From: DCFW01 sp963790715
GTDB lineage: Bacteria; Bacteroidota; Bacteroidia; Bacteroidales; Bacteroidaceae
DNA length: 64,000 bases
Assembly (NCBI GenBank): GCA_963790715.1
Contig: CAWBPN010000013.1
Coordinates: 176,741 to 240,740 of the forward strand
Direction: 5' to 3'
The notes under the pieces: generated by a model
Told to the model about the DNA's origin: nothing
Database searches by the model: none
Seen by the model: the letters and a program-made list of their open reading frames with translations, nothing else
Position numbers and translations under genes: made by a program
Part shown: in pieces, positions 33,818 to 42,410 of the stretch
Layout: the number at the start of each line of letters is the position of its first letter
Numbering within the stretch: position 1 is the first letter of the stretch

Positions 33818-34527
33818 TTGTCGGTAAATAAAAGCGGAAAATCCGTTTGGGCCTTTGAGTAATCTTTAGGAATACCTATATCAATGAAATAACTGTCATA
33901 TTCAAAACCATATATGTTGTTGCCTTTAATGCCGGGTTCCAACACTTCTGTTTCAAAAGAGAAGCTATCCGGCATTTCATTCATATCGGTCTTTGACTTA
34001 TTGACCATATATACTCCACCGTTTATCAAACCTTTTTCGCAGTATGCTTTTTCATGGAACTCTTTAATGACGTTTTGCGGGTCGGTTATAACCTCACCAT
34101 AGCGGTCGAACTTCTCCATCGGTTTCAATGCTATGGAAACTGAAGCTGAGCAAGACGTATGTTGATTATAGAATTTATCCAAATCAATATTAAAGTAGGT
34201 ATCGCCATTTAAGATGCAAATATCATTGCCATTGGTTTTGGATAAAGCCAGCTTTATACCGCCACCTGTCCCTAATGGAACGGTTTCAGCAGCGTATGTA
34301 TATTCAAATGGGAAATCGCTTCCTGCCTTATCCATCCAATCAATGATTACAGAACGTAAATAGCCTACTGACAGAATTATGCGGTCGATTCTATAGTTGG
34401 ACAGATATTTCAATATGTACCAAAGGAACGGTTTGCCTGTAACAGGCGCCATACATTTAGGTATTTCATTACCTATGGCAGAACGTAAACGAGTACCCAA
34501 TCCTCCGGCCAATATTATGACTTCCAT
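33814..34527 (-). CDS. hddC: D-glycero-alpha-D-manno-heptose 1-phosphate guanylyltransferase
   Basis: The 237-residue sugar-phosphate nucleotidyltransferase has the signature LAGGLGTRLRS at 6-16, then EIPKCMAPVTGKPFLWYIL with the conserved Lys. ICILNGDTYFNID near 99-111 holds the metal-binding Asp, and LINGGVYMVNKS lies near 155-166. The choice of guanylyl transfer to heptose comes from the operon context (gmhA, hddA, gmhB); by sequence alone it could be another NDP-sugar pyrophosphorylase. The product would be GDP-D-glycero-alpha-D-manno-heptose. Its start touches the gmhA stop. Confidence 0.85.
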   Translation of the reverse strand: MEVIILAGGLGTRLRSAIGNEIPKCMAPVTGKPFLWYILKYLSNYRIDRIILSVGYLRSVIIDWMDKAGSDFPFEYTYAAETVPLGTGGGIKLALSKTNGNDICILNGDTYFNIDLDKFYNQHTSCSASVSIALKPMEKFDRYGEVITDPQNVIKEFHEKAYCEKGLINGGVYMVNKSKTDMNEMPDSFSFETEVLEPGIKGNNIYGFEYDSYFIDIGIPKDYSKAQTDFPLLFTDK

Positions 34528-35129
34528 TATTCTTGGTTTGAGGGATTCATGTCGCCGAAGATATTCTCCTCAACGATGCAGCAAATGATATGTCCAATCA
34601 GAGTTTGGCATTCCTGTATACGCGGAGTTTCCACACTTGGAACCTTTATTACGATGTCGTAATCATCCATTTTGCAAGGATTAGCACCTGTCAATGCCAC
34701 AGTTATAATACCTTTTTCCTTGCATACAGGTAAAGCTTCAACCAAGTTCTTTGAATTGCCTGAAGTTGATATTCCGATAAAAACATCACCTTTATTGCCT
34801 TGAGCCTGAACTTGGCGTGCAAATATCTTTTCGTAACCGTAATCATTACCGATGGCAGTCAGTACGGAAGTATCTGTTGTCAAAGCGATAGAAGACAACC
34901 CCGGCCTGTCAAAATAAAATTTATTTACAATCTCACCTGCCAGATGTTGTGCATCGGCAGCACTACCGCCATTACCGGCAAACATCGTTTTATGGCCTTC
35001 TCTATATGCTTTTGTGCAAGCGTCGGCAGCTTTTGCTATTAATTGCAATGTCACTTCATCATGCAGCAAAGCATTTTTGGTTAGCATTGAATCCTCAACC
35101 TGCTTTTTTACTATATCTAATGCATTCAT
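34527..35129 (-). CDS. gmhA: sedoheptulose 7-phosphate isomerase
   Basis: The 200-residue SIS-domain protein has MFAGNGGSAADAQHLAGEIV near 49-68 with the GNGGSAADAQH signature. A later segment is FIGISTSGNSKNLVEAL near 117-133. The catalytic Glu and His are in LAGE and the later IGHIICC segment. It turns sedoheptulose 7-phosphate into D-glycero-D-manno-heptose 7-phosphate, the entry step for heptose nucleotides. It lies 13 bases after hddA and shares a base with hddC, so the operon is tightly coupled. Confidence 0.92.
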   Translation of the reverse strand: MNALDIVKKQVEDSMLTKNALLHDEVTLQLIAKAADACTKAYREGHKTMFAGNGGSAADAQHLAGEIVNKFYFDRPGLSSIALTTDTSVLTAIGNDYGYEKIFARQVQAQGNKGDVFIGISTSGNSKNLVEALPVCKEKGIITVALTGANPCKMDDYDIVIKVPSVETPRIQECQTLIGHIICCIVEENIFGDMNPSNQE

Positions 35130-35142
35130 TGTTTCTTAATGT

Positions 35143-36192
35143 CTATTTTTGTACTTTATCAGTAGGATAAATCTTCCAACCATGGGCACCACCTTCCGTG
35201 AACTGGAACGGTAATACGAATCCCTGTAATTTATTCAGAGCATTTGCAACAACTACTTTCTTTATCGGTTCCACCACAAACATAATGAAACCGCCACCGC
35301 CTGCACCTGAAACTTTTCCGGCGATAGCTCCGGCATCAATAGCCGTATCCATAACTTCCTGAATCATGGTGTTGGTAATTGCGTCAGCAGTTTTCTTTTT
35401 GTTCTCCCAAGCCTGTCCCAGAATATTGGCAAATTCGGTAATATCACCCTTCAACAATGCCATCTTCATATCCCTTGCGCTTTGCTTTATTTGGTGCATA
35501 GCCTCTATTACCTGTTGATTCCCAGAAGAGGTATTTTTCTTTTGTTCATCGATAATTGCCGCACTGCTGCGAGATGCACCCGTATAGTACAGAATCATCG
35601 AAGCCTCCAATTCGTCAATTATCCATCGCTTTATTTTCAGTGGATTAACGAGAACCAAGTCATTCTTCAAAAACTCCATATAATTGAATCCCCCGAATGC
35701 GGCAGCATATTGGTCTTGCTTACCACCGGATAGCCCTAAATCAATTCTTTCTATTTCGTATGCCAGGCGAGATATTTCATAATCGCCCAAAGGCAAGTTC
35801 AGCCATTCCACAAAAGCTTTCAGTATGCACACCACCATTGTTGACGAAGTACCCAACCCCGAACCGGCCGGAGCATCATTGTATGTGGTAATTTTAAAAG
35901 ATAACGGCTCCAGGTCATAGTCTTTGATTATCCTGTTGTAAACGCCCTTTATCAAATTCGCCTTTCCGTCAATAGGTAGCACTTTTGCCGACGTCAAAGT
36001 GTCGTGAACATCGTTATCAAAAGCGTCTATAATGATTTGATTATTGTTCAATTCCTCAATAGTGCAATAAGCATACAAGTTTATAGTAGCATTAAGGATT
36101 AATCCTCCATACGCGTCGCTGTATGGTGAAACGTCAGTTCCACCTCCCGCCAAACCCAAACGCAGAGGAGCTTTACTTCTTATTATCATCAA
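35143..36192 (-). CDS. hddA: D-glycero-alpha-D-manno-heptose 7-phosphate kinase
   Basis: The 349-residue GHMP kinase has the N-terminal APLRLGLAGGGTDVSPYSDA near 8-27. The ATP loop DAPAGSGLGTSSTMVV lies near 107-122, and the C-terminal GKVSGAGGGGFIMFVV near 293-308. GHMP members of this type in heptose operons phosphorylate C1 of heptose 7-phosphate. It is the first gene of hddA-gmhA-hddC-gmhB, which together make GDP-heptose for capsule, O-antigen or glycoprotein. The promoter lies in an unusual inverted-repeat region. Confidence 0.9.
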   Translation of the reverse strand: MMIIRSKAPLRLGLAGGGTDVSPYSDAYGGLILNATINLYAYCTIEELNNNQIIIDAFDNDVHDTLTSAKVLPIDGKANLIKGVYNRIIKDYDLEPLSFKITTYNDAPAGSGLGTSSTMVVCILKAFVEWLNLPLGDYEISRLAYEIERIDLGLSGGKQDQYAAAFGGFNYMEFLKNDLVLVNPLKIKRWIIDELEASMILYYTGASRSSAAIIDEQKKNTSSGNQQVIEAMHQIKQSARDMKMALLKGDITEFANILGQAWENKKKTADAITNTMIQEVMDTAIDAGAIAGKVSGAGGGGFIMFVVEPIKKVVVANALNKLQGFVLPFQFTEGGAHGWKIYPTDKVQK

Positions 36193-36226
36193 TTGAGAAC
36201 AAAATATGAGAATTTAATATTCATTG

Positions 36227-36286
36227 ACTTAAATCATAATTGAAATACCTTGCAAATATAGTAATAAATTTAATTATGATTTAAGT
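36227..36286 (-). promoter_or_regulatory. heptose operon promoter flanked by perfect 15-bp inverted repeats
   Basis: ACTTAAATCATAATT (36227-36241) and AATTATGATTTAAGT (36272-36286) are exact reverse complements. Between them lies 30 bp holding TATATTTG on the minus strand (36260-36253), a good -7 box about 60 bases upstream of hddA. No TTG is seen at the -33 position, which falls in the right-hand repeat, so an activator may be needed. Confidence 0.6.
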
Positions 36287-36851
36287 ATGCTATGTAATTT
36301 GCGTTTATTTAAATTATACCGGCGCGGCTTAACTTGATGCTTTTGCCGATTTGGACAGGTGAAAAATTTGATGCTAAATGAAAAAAAATCTGATGCTAAA
36401 TGAAATTTCAACTCATGCTAAATGAAAAAATAAGTCATGCCGGATGAAAAATAAAATGATGATTTTATTAGTAGTAGTTAAATGTTGTGTTAAAAATAGT
36501 GTAGCAAAATATTTAGTGTAAAGCGCTATGTTTCAGATAGATAAAGGTAAAATGAAAGAGATATAGTATAAGCGCGAATATATGGGTTTCGGGGAACGGA
36601 GGGGTAGGATTTGGCACTTTGGCATTTTCTCCGTTTTTGAATACATTAGTTTACTTTAGTTAATAGTTGATAAGATTTAGTGAGGTGTAATTCTGTGATT
36701 AAACGTTGGCAATGATTAATGAATATTATTTCTACTATATAGTTTATCGCTTTATTTCAAACAGTCATTTAGGCATACTGAGGTGAATTTTAGTTATAAA
36801 ATCTAAAATGCATCCAATATTTTCGTTGTATGTGATATTATCTATTTTAAT
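36287..36851. other. gene-free stretch between heptose operon and rhlE
   Basis: No reading frame here has a convincing protein-like translation. Apart from the 22-bp-period repeat it holds a weak hairpin, AACGGAG (36595-36601) with CTCCGTT (36629-36635) and a T-tract. The 27-base loop contains TTTGGCA twice. I see no tRNA, insertion sequence or origin-like DnaA-box cluster. Confidence 0.5.
36371..36458 (+). repeat. four iteron-like direct repeats with exact 22-bp period
   Basis: ATGCTAAATGAAA begins at 36371, 36393 and 36415, and a variant ATGCCGGATGAAA at 36437. The start-to-start spacing is 22 bases each time, close to two turns of the helix. The rest of each unit is AT-rich and varies. 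No reading frame crosses them convincingly. Confidence 0.85.
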
Positions 36852-36855
36852 GTAG

Positions 36856-37134
36856 TATCTTTGCCGTCCAAAACAATTGAGTTAGTATTGAATTTTCTAT
36901 TCAGCAACGTTTTACCCCATTCTGCTAAGGGCTTTTACATAGCCAAAATGAAATTAAATCAACTTTATTTGTTAGAGTTACGAATTAAGCCGCATTTTAA
37001 TATGAGTATTTTGCGAGTTTAATTAAAGTATTAACAGGTAATAATCACCATGCAGGCAATAACGCCCCACTTCTTCCATGTATTTTTATTACAATTATAA
37101 AAAGAAGATTGCTGAAAGTGCAATCAAATAAATT
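36856..37134 (+). promoter_or_regulatory. -7 box and ~265-base leader of DEAD-box helicase gene
   Basis: TATCTTTG at 36856-36863 matches the Bacteroidota -7 box. The helicase ATG is at 37135, so the leader would be about 265 bases. It contains a short hairpin (GGCT, AGCC near 36929-36943). Long leaders are common on cold-shock genes, where they control translation. No known riboswitch is recognised. Confidence 0.5.
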
Positions 37135-38256
37135 ATGACATTTAGAGAATTCAACATCTCAGAACCTATATTAAAGGCTCTTTCAAAGAAAAAATATGAA
37201 ACAACTACTCCTATTCAAGAACAGGCTATACCAATTATATTGGAAGCTCATGATTTGATTGGAATAGCACAAACAGGAACAGGCAAAACAGCAGCTTTTG
37301 CCATACCTATCATTCAACAACTCAGCCAATCATTACCCCAACGTAAAAGAGAGATAAAAGCTTTGATACTTACTCCTACCCGGGAATTGGCGATACAGAT
37401 TGATGAGTGTTTTAAAGATTATACCGAATTTGTGGATCTGCGACATACAGTGATATTCGGAGGCGTAAAGCAAAGGGCGCAAGTAGATCAATTGAAAAGA
37501 GGAACAGACGTACTAATAGCTACACCGGGACGATTGCTTGATCTTATCAGCCAAAATTATATTAAACTAGACCATATAAAATACTTTGTTTTAGACGAAG
37601 CGGATCGTATGCTTGATATGGGTTTTATACACGATATAAAAAAGTTATTGCCATTGTTACCGGGATCCAGGCAAACCATGCTCTTTTCAGCTACAATGCC
37701 GAAAATGATAGCTAATTTGTCAAAATCCATTTTGCATAAGCCTATAAAAGTCGAAGTCACACCTGTCTCTTCAGTAGTGGATACGATTAAGCAATGCCTG
37801 TACTATGTTGAAAAGGTACAGAAAAGTGAATTGCTTATTAATCTCCTAAAAAAGAATTCGAAGAAGTCAATCTTGGTATTCTCACGCACGAAACACGGAG
37901 CTGATAAGATTGCGCGAACATTAAATAAAGTAGGCATAGCTTGTGAAGCTATACATGGCAATAAAACTCAGTCGGCCAGACAACGTGCACTGGACAATTT
38001 TAAATCCGGTAAGACTCACGTTATCATTGCAACCGATATTGCAGCAAGAGGAATTGACATAAACAATTTGGAAGTAGTTATAAATTATGACCTTCCTGAC
38101 GTAGCTGAAACATACGTACACCGCATAGGCCGTACAGGCCGTGCCGGCAATACTGGAACAGCTATCACATTTTGTTCTGCAGAAGAACGCTTGATGGTAA
38201 AGGATATTCAAAAGTTGACAGGTAAAAAATTGGATGTATTATTGCAATCAGCATAA
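37135..38256 (+). CDS. rhlE: DEAD-box RNA helicase (RhlE type)
   Basis: The 373-residue SF2 helicase has all DEAD-box motifs: the Q-motif TTPIQEQAIP near 23-32, motif I AQTGTGKTAAF near 44-54, and Ia PTRELAIQ. TPGRLLD and motif II LDEADRMLDMG follow, then motif III FSATM, motif V DIAARGIDI and motif VI YVHRIGRTGRAG near 320-331. It is a compact core with almost no C-terminal extension. It remodels RNA duplexes, probably in ribosome assembly or mRNA turnover at low temperature. It is followed by an RRM RNA-binding protein gene. Confidence 0.93.
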   Translation: MTFREFNISEPILKALSKKKYETTTPIQEQAIPIILEAHDLIGIAQTGTGKTAAFAIPIIQQLSQSLPQRKREIKALILTPTRELAIQIDECFKDYTEFVDLRHTVIFGGVKQRAQVDQLKRGTDVLIATPGRLLDLISQNYIKLDHIKYFVLDEADRMLDMGFIHDIKKLLPLLPGSRQTMLFSATMPKMIANLSKSILHKPIKVEVTPVSSVVDTIKQCLYYVEKVQKSELLINLLKKNSKKSILVFSRTKHGADKIARTLNKVGIACEAIHGNKTQSARQRALDNFKSGKTHVIIATDIAARGIDINNLEVVINYDLPDVAETYVHRIGRTGRAGNTGTAITFCSAEERLMVKDIQKLTGKKLDVLLQSA

Positions 38257-38361
38257 AAAATAAAAGCAGCTTTTGAGCCGGAACGAGGTAAAAGAGGTGT
38301 AAAAGCCGTAACACCGCTCTTGCAAAACAAAGTATATAATAATAATTAATAAGTAAAAAAG

Positions 38362-38667
38362 ATGAACATTTATGTTTCAGGTTTAAGTTACAACACTAGT
38401 AGTGAAAACTTACAAGATTTATTTGCGGAATATGGAGAAGTAACTTCCGCTAGAGTTATTGCCGACAGAGAGACGGGTGTGTCTCGTGGCTTTGGCTTTG
38501 TAGAAATGTCAAACGACGGAGAAGGCCAAAAGGCTATCGACGAATTGAACAATGCAAATTACGACGGAAAAACTATTGCGGTTAGTATTGCACGTGAAAA
38601 GAGAGAGAGAAGTAATAATGATGGATACAATCGTGGAGGCGGATATAACAACAGCAGACGTTACTAA
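38362..38667 (+). CDS. RRM-domain RNA-binding protein
   Basis: The 101-residue protein is one RRM. RNP2 is NIYVSGLSY at 2-10 and RNP1 is SRGFGFVEM near 43-51. A short Gly/Asn/Arg/Tyr-rich tail follows (RGGGYNNSRRY). Such small glycine-rich RRM proteins in Bacteroidota and cyanobacteria bind RNA and often increase in the cold. It lies 105 bases after the rhlE stop on the same strand, so the pair probably acts on RNA structure together. No start other than ATG 38362 fits the RRM. Confidence 0.93.
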   Translation: MNIYVSGLSYNTSSENLQDLFAEYGEVTSARVIADRETGVSRGFGFVEMSNDGEGQKAIDELNNANYDGKTIAVSIAREKRERSNNDGYNRGGGYNNSRRY

Positions 38668-38677
38668 TTAGTTTTTG

Positions 38678-38711
38678 TTTGCAGCATGATTTTAACGGAT
38701 CGTGCTGCAAA
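38678..38711 (+). terminator. hairpin after RRM gene
   Basis: TTTGCAGCATGA (38678-38689) and TCGTGCTGCAAA (38700-38711) form a 12-bp stem with one T-G pair and a ten-base loop, 10 bases after the RRM stop. No long T-tract follows, so it may be a processing or stability stem rather than a terminator. Confidence 0.45.
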
Positions 38712-38786
38712 TGAAACAACATAATAAATATGTGGTAAATACGATGGGAGTGGATACGAATTTGTGCAAGATGCTATTTTGCCGGA

Positions 38787-39719
38787 TTAGTAAGGCGCCC
38801 TGTATTTACCATCATTTTTGTCGCCTAAAATACTGAGATATGATGTGTAGCGCGTGAGACTTATTTTGTGGTCTTCGACGGCTTTCAGCACGGCACAGCC
38901 CGGTTCGTGTGTGTGAGTGCAGTTGTTATATTTGCAATCTTTTGATGCCTCGAATATTTCGGGGAAATAGTGGCCTACTTCTCCATCCTTGAGGTCGAAC
39001 GTGCCGAAACCTTTGATGCCAGGTGTGTCAATTATGTAACCGTTATCGGGTATTTCGAACATCTCACTGTAGGTGGTGGTGTGTATTCCTCGCGAATAGG
39101 CCGATGAAATGTTGCCTGTTCTTTGGTGGCATGCCGGTATGAGAGCATTGATTAATGTGGATTTGCCTACGCCGGAGTTGCCTGAAAAAAGCGTTATTTT
39201 CCCTCTTAGTTGTTCTTTTATTTTTTCCAATCCGTCGCCCGTCAGAGCCGATATTTTGTGGCATGCGTAGCCTATGTCGGTATATATTGACGACATCCCT
39301 TCAACAATGTCTGCTTCTTCTTCGGAATACGAGTCCATTTTGTTGAAAATTAGATGTGTGGGTATACCGTATGCTTCGGACGAAGCAAGGAACCTGTCGA
39401 TGAAGGTGGTGCTTGTCTCCGGTCGGAAAGCCGTGACAATAAGATAGCTTTGGTCTACATTGGCCGCAAGGATATGCGATTGTTTTGAAAGATTCGTCGA
39501 CTTGCGGATGACGTAATTCTTTCTGTCTTCAATTTCATAAATGAAAGCCGTGCCTTCGTTGTTGAGTATTATGTCGACATAATCGCCCACGGCTACCGGA
39601 TTGGTACTGCGAATTCCTTTTAATCTGAAGTTTCCTTTGATTTTGCATTCGATGATGTTGCCATCATCCGTTTTCACAGCGTACCAACTGCCGGTGCTTT
39701 TAATTACAAGTCCACGCAT
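38787..39719 (-). CDS. rsgA: ribosome small-subunit-dependent GTPase A
   Basis: The 310-residue protein has an N-terminal OB fold (about 1-65). A circularly permuted GTPase follows, with G4 FNKMDSYSE near 124-132, G5 SALTG, G1 FSGNSGVGKSTLINAL near 178-193, and G3 IDTPGIKGFG near 230-239. The C-terminal zinc knuckle has CKYNNCTHTHEPGCAV. It releases or checks maturing 30S subunits. It is five bases after frr on the same strand and shares its promoter. Confidence 0.95.
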   Translation of the reverse strand: MRGLVIKSTGSWYAVKTDDGNIIECKIKGNFRLKGIRSTNPVAVGDYVDIILNNEGTAFIYEIEDRKNYVIRKSTNLSKQSHILAANVDQSYLIVTAFRPETSTTFIDRFLASSEAYGIPTHLIFNKMDSYSEEEADIVEGMSSIYTDIGYACHKISALTGDGLEKIKEQLRGKITLFSGNSGVGKSTLINALIPACHQRTGNISSAYSRGIHTTTYSEMFEIPDNGYIIDTPGIKGFGTFDLKDGEVGHYFPEIFEASKDCKYNNCTHTHEPGCAVLKAVEDHKISLTRYTSYLSILGDKNDGKYRAPY

Positions 39720-39724
39720 ATCGG

Positions 39725-40285
39725 TCAGACTGTCATTATTTCTTTGTTTTTTGCAGCTAATATTTTGTCGACTTCTTTTATATAAGTGTCATGAACTTTT
39801 TGCAAGTTGTCTTCGGCATCTTTCTCTACATCCTCGGATAGTCCTTCCTTGATGCCTTTTTTCAGCTTTTCAAGTATTTCATGGCGAGCGTTTCTTATGG
39901 TAATTTTAGCAGCTTCGGCTTCTTTGTTGCATTGCTTAGTCAAGAGTTTGCGACGTTCTTCAGTAAGAGAGGGAATGCCTATTCTGATTATTTCGCCGTT
40001 GTTTTCAGGCATGATTCCAACTTCCGAATCTATGATAGCTTTTTCAATAACGTGCAACATTGTTTTATCCCATGGTTTAATCACGATAGAGCGTGGGTCA
40101 GGAGTGGATACCGATGCAACAGTGTTGATAGGAGCCGGTTGTCCGTAAGCTTCCACTTTTATGCCATCCAATATGCGTATGTCGGCTTTGCCGGCACGGA
40201 TATGCGCAAGAGTCTCGTCAAGGAATTTGATGGCATTTTCCATCCTTTTTTTTGCTTCATTAATGTTAGAATTGGTATCTATCAT
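39725..40285 (-). CDS. frr: ribosome recycling factor
   Basis: The 186-residue protein has the normal RRF length and text: FLDETLAHIRAGKADIRILD near 22-41 and VEAYGQPAPINTVASVSTPD near 45-64. Further motifs are IGIPSLTEERRKLLTKQCNK and the C-terminal helical KVHDTYIKEVDKILAAKNKE. With EF-G it splits post-termination ribosomes. It is the first gene of frr-rsgA. The proteins both act on ribosomal subunits, a sensible pairing. Confidence 0.96.
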   Translation of the reverse strand: MIDTNSNINEAKKRMENAIKFLDETLAHIRAGKADIRILDGIKVEAYGQPAPINTVASVSTPDPRSIVIKPWDKTMLHVIEKAIIDSEVGIMPENNGEIIRIGIPSLTEERRKLLTKQCNKEAEAAKITIRNARHEILEKLKKGIKEGLSEDVEKDAEDNLQKVHDTYIKEVDKILAAKNKEIMTV

Positions 40286-40322
40286 GTTGATTCTTTTTGA
40301 ATTAAAATGTAAGTAATAAATA

Positions 40323-40352
40323 CAAAAGTAGCTAATTAAATTATCTGTGCAA
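40323..40352 (-). promoter_or_regulatory. promoter of frr-rsgA
   Basis: On the minus strand TTG (40352-40350) and TACTTTTG (40330-40323) are 19 bases apart, about 38 bases before the frr ATG. Confidence 0.65.
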
Positions 40353-40364
40353 AATATTTCCCCA

Positions 40365-41492
40365 TTATTTGCGGGTAAATATTTGCAGGTTCGACTGTCG
40401 GCTGTAGCCTATCCTGAAGTCCAGTATCTCAGGGTCGGCCTTTTGATAAGCTGATTCTAGGTCGTCCTGCTTATAGTCGATATATTCGTCTATCGGTGAG
40501 TGGTAACTGCCGTAGAGAGTGCTGTCCCATTCGTCTGGCATGAAATATTTCCACGGTATGCCCGAATCGTCTTGCACTATTGCTTGTGAGTTGTCCAATA
40601 TGAAAGAGCGTACGTAAGAGAAGGCATCGGTGTGCATAAGATAAGAGGCTGATTTGGTAAAGCAGAGGGCTTGTCGTTGATTACTCTTTATGAAGTTTTG
40701 CAGTCCCAAGTTGTGTTCAAACGAGCTGTTTTGCAAGTTGGACGATATGTAGTAGAGCGTTTGCAGAAAATGGCTGCCTTGCTTGAAGAAATTTATTTCC
40801 ACCATATTGCCTGTGCTGTCGGCTTGTTGCACTTTTCCGGTTGCAGCCAGCTTCTTATATTTTATGCTTACTATATCACGTCTTGTGCGAGCCATAAGTA
40901 TCTCTATTAGCGGCAGCACTCCCGAAATAGTGTTGCCGGTGTTTTTGCTGCGCATATCCTCGGTGCTGAAAAAGCTGAGGTTGAAGATACCTGAAACTGC
41001 GTTTTCGTATAATTGGTAAGTACTGGTCGCAGGTCTTTTCACCTTTATGGGAGTACCCACTTTTTCCAACCCCACCAGCAGGTAAGTCTGCATTTTAGGG
41101 AACAGAGCATTGGCGAAAAGGAAATCTGGGCCGCTGAATGGGTAAAAGACAAAATTGCAGTCGTCATCCACGTCGGTCAGTTCCTCTTGTGCAAACACCA
41201 TCAGTTTGGGCGATGTCTGTTGATAGATGTTCCAAATGCGGTTCATGTTTTCTTCATGAGTTTTCCACTGCGGCGAATTAGTAATTTCTTTCAGTTTTTT
41301 ATTGCTTGTGTTCACTTGCAAGCCTGCCATGACGCGGGCTTCATCATTGAGAGCCTTGTCAGCAATGCATAGTTTGGCATTTCTGTTTTCCTTGTCCGAA
41401 ACAGAGTTGTGCGAGTGTCCGTCTTTTGCGCATGAAGTAAGTAAGCATAGTCCACAACACAATAGAGTAATGATGGTATTTTTCGATATCAT
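40365..41492 (-). CDS. conserved hypothetical lipoprotein
   Basis: The 375-residue protein has a lipoprotein signal (IITLLCCGLCLLTSCAKDG, Cys near 21). The mature protein contains FVFYPFSGPDFLFANALFPK near 113-132, LVGLEKVGTP, and a C-terminal part with GIPWKYFMPDEWDSTLYG. I recognise no enzyme motif. Similar proteins exist as uncharacterised lipoproteins in Bacteroidota. A probable -7 box, TATTTTTG on the minus strand (41525-41518), lies 26 bases before the ATG. It is divergent from the metal ABC permease. No functional link is proposed. Confidence 0.75.
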   Translation of the reverse strand: MISKNTIITLLCCGLCLLTSCAKDGHSHNSVSDKENRNAKLCIADKALNDEARVMAGLQVNTSNKKLKEITNSPQWKTHEENMNRIWNIYQQTSPKLMVFAQEELTDVDDDCNFVFYPFSGPDFLFANALFPKMQTYLLVGLEKVGTPIKVKRPATSTYQLYENAVSGIFNLSFFSTEDMRSKNTGNTISGVLPLIEILMARTRRDIVSIKYKKLAATGKVQQADSTGNMVEINFFKQGSHFLQTLYYISSNLQNSSFEHNLGLQNFIKSNQRQALCFTKSASYLMHTDAFSYVRSFILDNSQAIVQDDSGIPWKYFMPDEWDSTLYGSYHSPIDEYIDYKQDDLESAYQKADPEILDFRIGYSRQSNLQIFTRK

Positions 41493-41538
41493 TTTTAATC
41501 GTTACGGTTTAATAGGACAAAAATACAAAAGAAAATTT

Positions 41539-41546
41539 TATCTTTG
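41539..41546 (+). promoter_or_regulatory. -7 box of metal permease gene
   Basis: TATCTTTG lies 18 bases before the ATG at 41565. No TTG is present at the -33 position, so promoter strength may depend on a regulator. Confidence 0.45.
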
Positions 41547-41564
41547 CATTAAATTATAGAATTT

Positions 41565-42410
41565 ATGTGGAATTTATTGCGATATACATTCTTCCAAAAC
41601 GCATTGTTGGGCAGTTTGTTTGCAAGTATAGCATGTGCCATTATCGGTACATACATCGTTTCGCGCCGTTTGGTGTTTATAAGCGGAGGCATCACCCATG
41701 CTTCGTTTGGAGGTATAGGCATCGGCATATACGCCGGCATATCCCCGATATTTTGCGCAGCAGTTTATTCGGTGCTTTCAGCTTTGGGCATAGAATGGTT
41801 CAGCCGCAGAAGCGATGTGCGTGAAGATTCGGCAATAGCGGTGTTTTGGACGTTCGGCATGTCGATAGGTATCATATTCACCTTTCTTACAAAGAGTTAT
41901 GTCCCCGACATATCATCATATTTGTTCGGCAATATCCTGGCAGTGACCCATGTCGATTTGATATTCATACTGTGTATGGCATTGGTGCTCGTAATATTTT
42001 TTTCGTTGTATATGCGCTCTGTAATTTCCATTTCGTTTGACAGGGATTTTGCCATGTCCAACGGCATACCGGTGGCGCTGTTAGAATACGTGCTGATGGC
42101 ATTGATAGCCCTGACGGTGGTTTCGTGCCTGCGAATGATAGGCATAGTGCTAGCCATTTCGTTGTTGACGATACCGCAGATGACGGCAAACATCTTCACA
42201 AAAAGTTTTGTACGCATCATTTGGCTTTCAATGCTGATAGGATTCATGGGATGCGTGGGAGGACTGTTTTTGTCATATTACCTGAATGTGCCGTCGGGGG
42301 CATGTATTATATTCTTTTTCATACTTATTTATGCAATATGTAAATTGTTACACGATAAAAGGTACAACCTAAAATACAGAAAGATATGGAAATTAAAATT
42401 CAATCGTTAG
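41565..42410 (+). CDS. metal ABC transporter permease (ZnuB/MntB family)
   Basis: The 281-residue protein has about eight membrane helices and ABC-3 family text: FFQNALLGSLFASIACAIIG near 9-28, SRRLVFISGGITHASFGGIG near 33-52, and SYLFGNILAVTHVD. A later segment is LRMIGIVLAISLLTIPQMTA. It would form the membrane channel of a zinc, manganese or iron importer. The ATPase and binding protein are not next to it, which is unusual; they must be elsewhere. Its 3' end overlaps tsaE by 25 bases. Confidence 0.9.
   Translation: MWNLLRYTFFQNALLGSLFASIACAIIGTYIVSRRLVFISGGITHASFGGIGIGIYAGISPIFCAAVYSVLSALGIEWFSRRSDVREDSAIAVFWTFGMSIGIIFTFLTKSYVPDISSYLFGNILAVTHVDLIFILCMALVLVIFFSLYMRSVISISFDRDFAMSNGIPVALLEYVLMALIALTVVSCLRMIGIVLAISLLTIPQMTANIFTKSFVRIIWLSMLIGFMGCVGGLFLSYYLNVPSGACIIFFFILIYAICKLLHDKRYNLKYRKIWKLKFNR

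Noticed and set aside
36371..36458. CRISPR-like array
   Set aside because: The repeated core is only 13 bases with 9-base spacers and no cas genes nearby, so it is not a CRISPR array.
36595..36635. Intrinsic terminator in the gap before rhlE
   Set aside because: The stem is only seven base pairs around a 27-base loop and no gene ends just before it on the plus strand.
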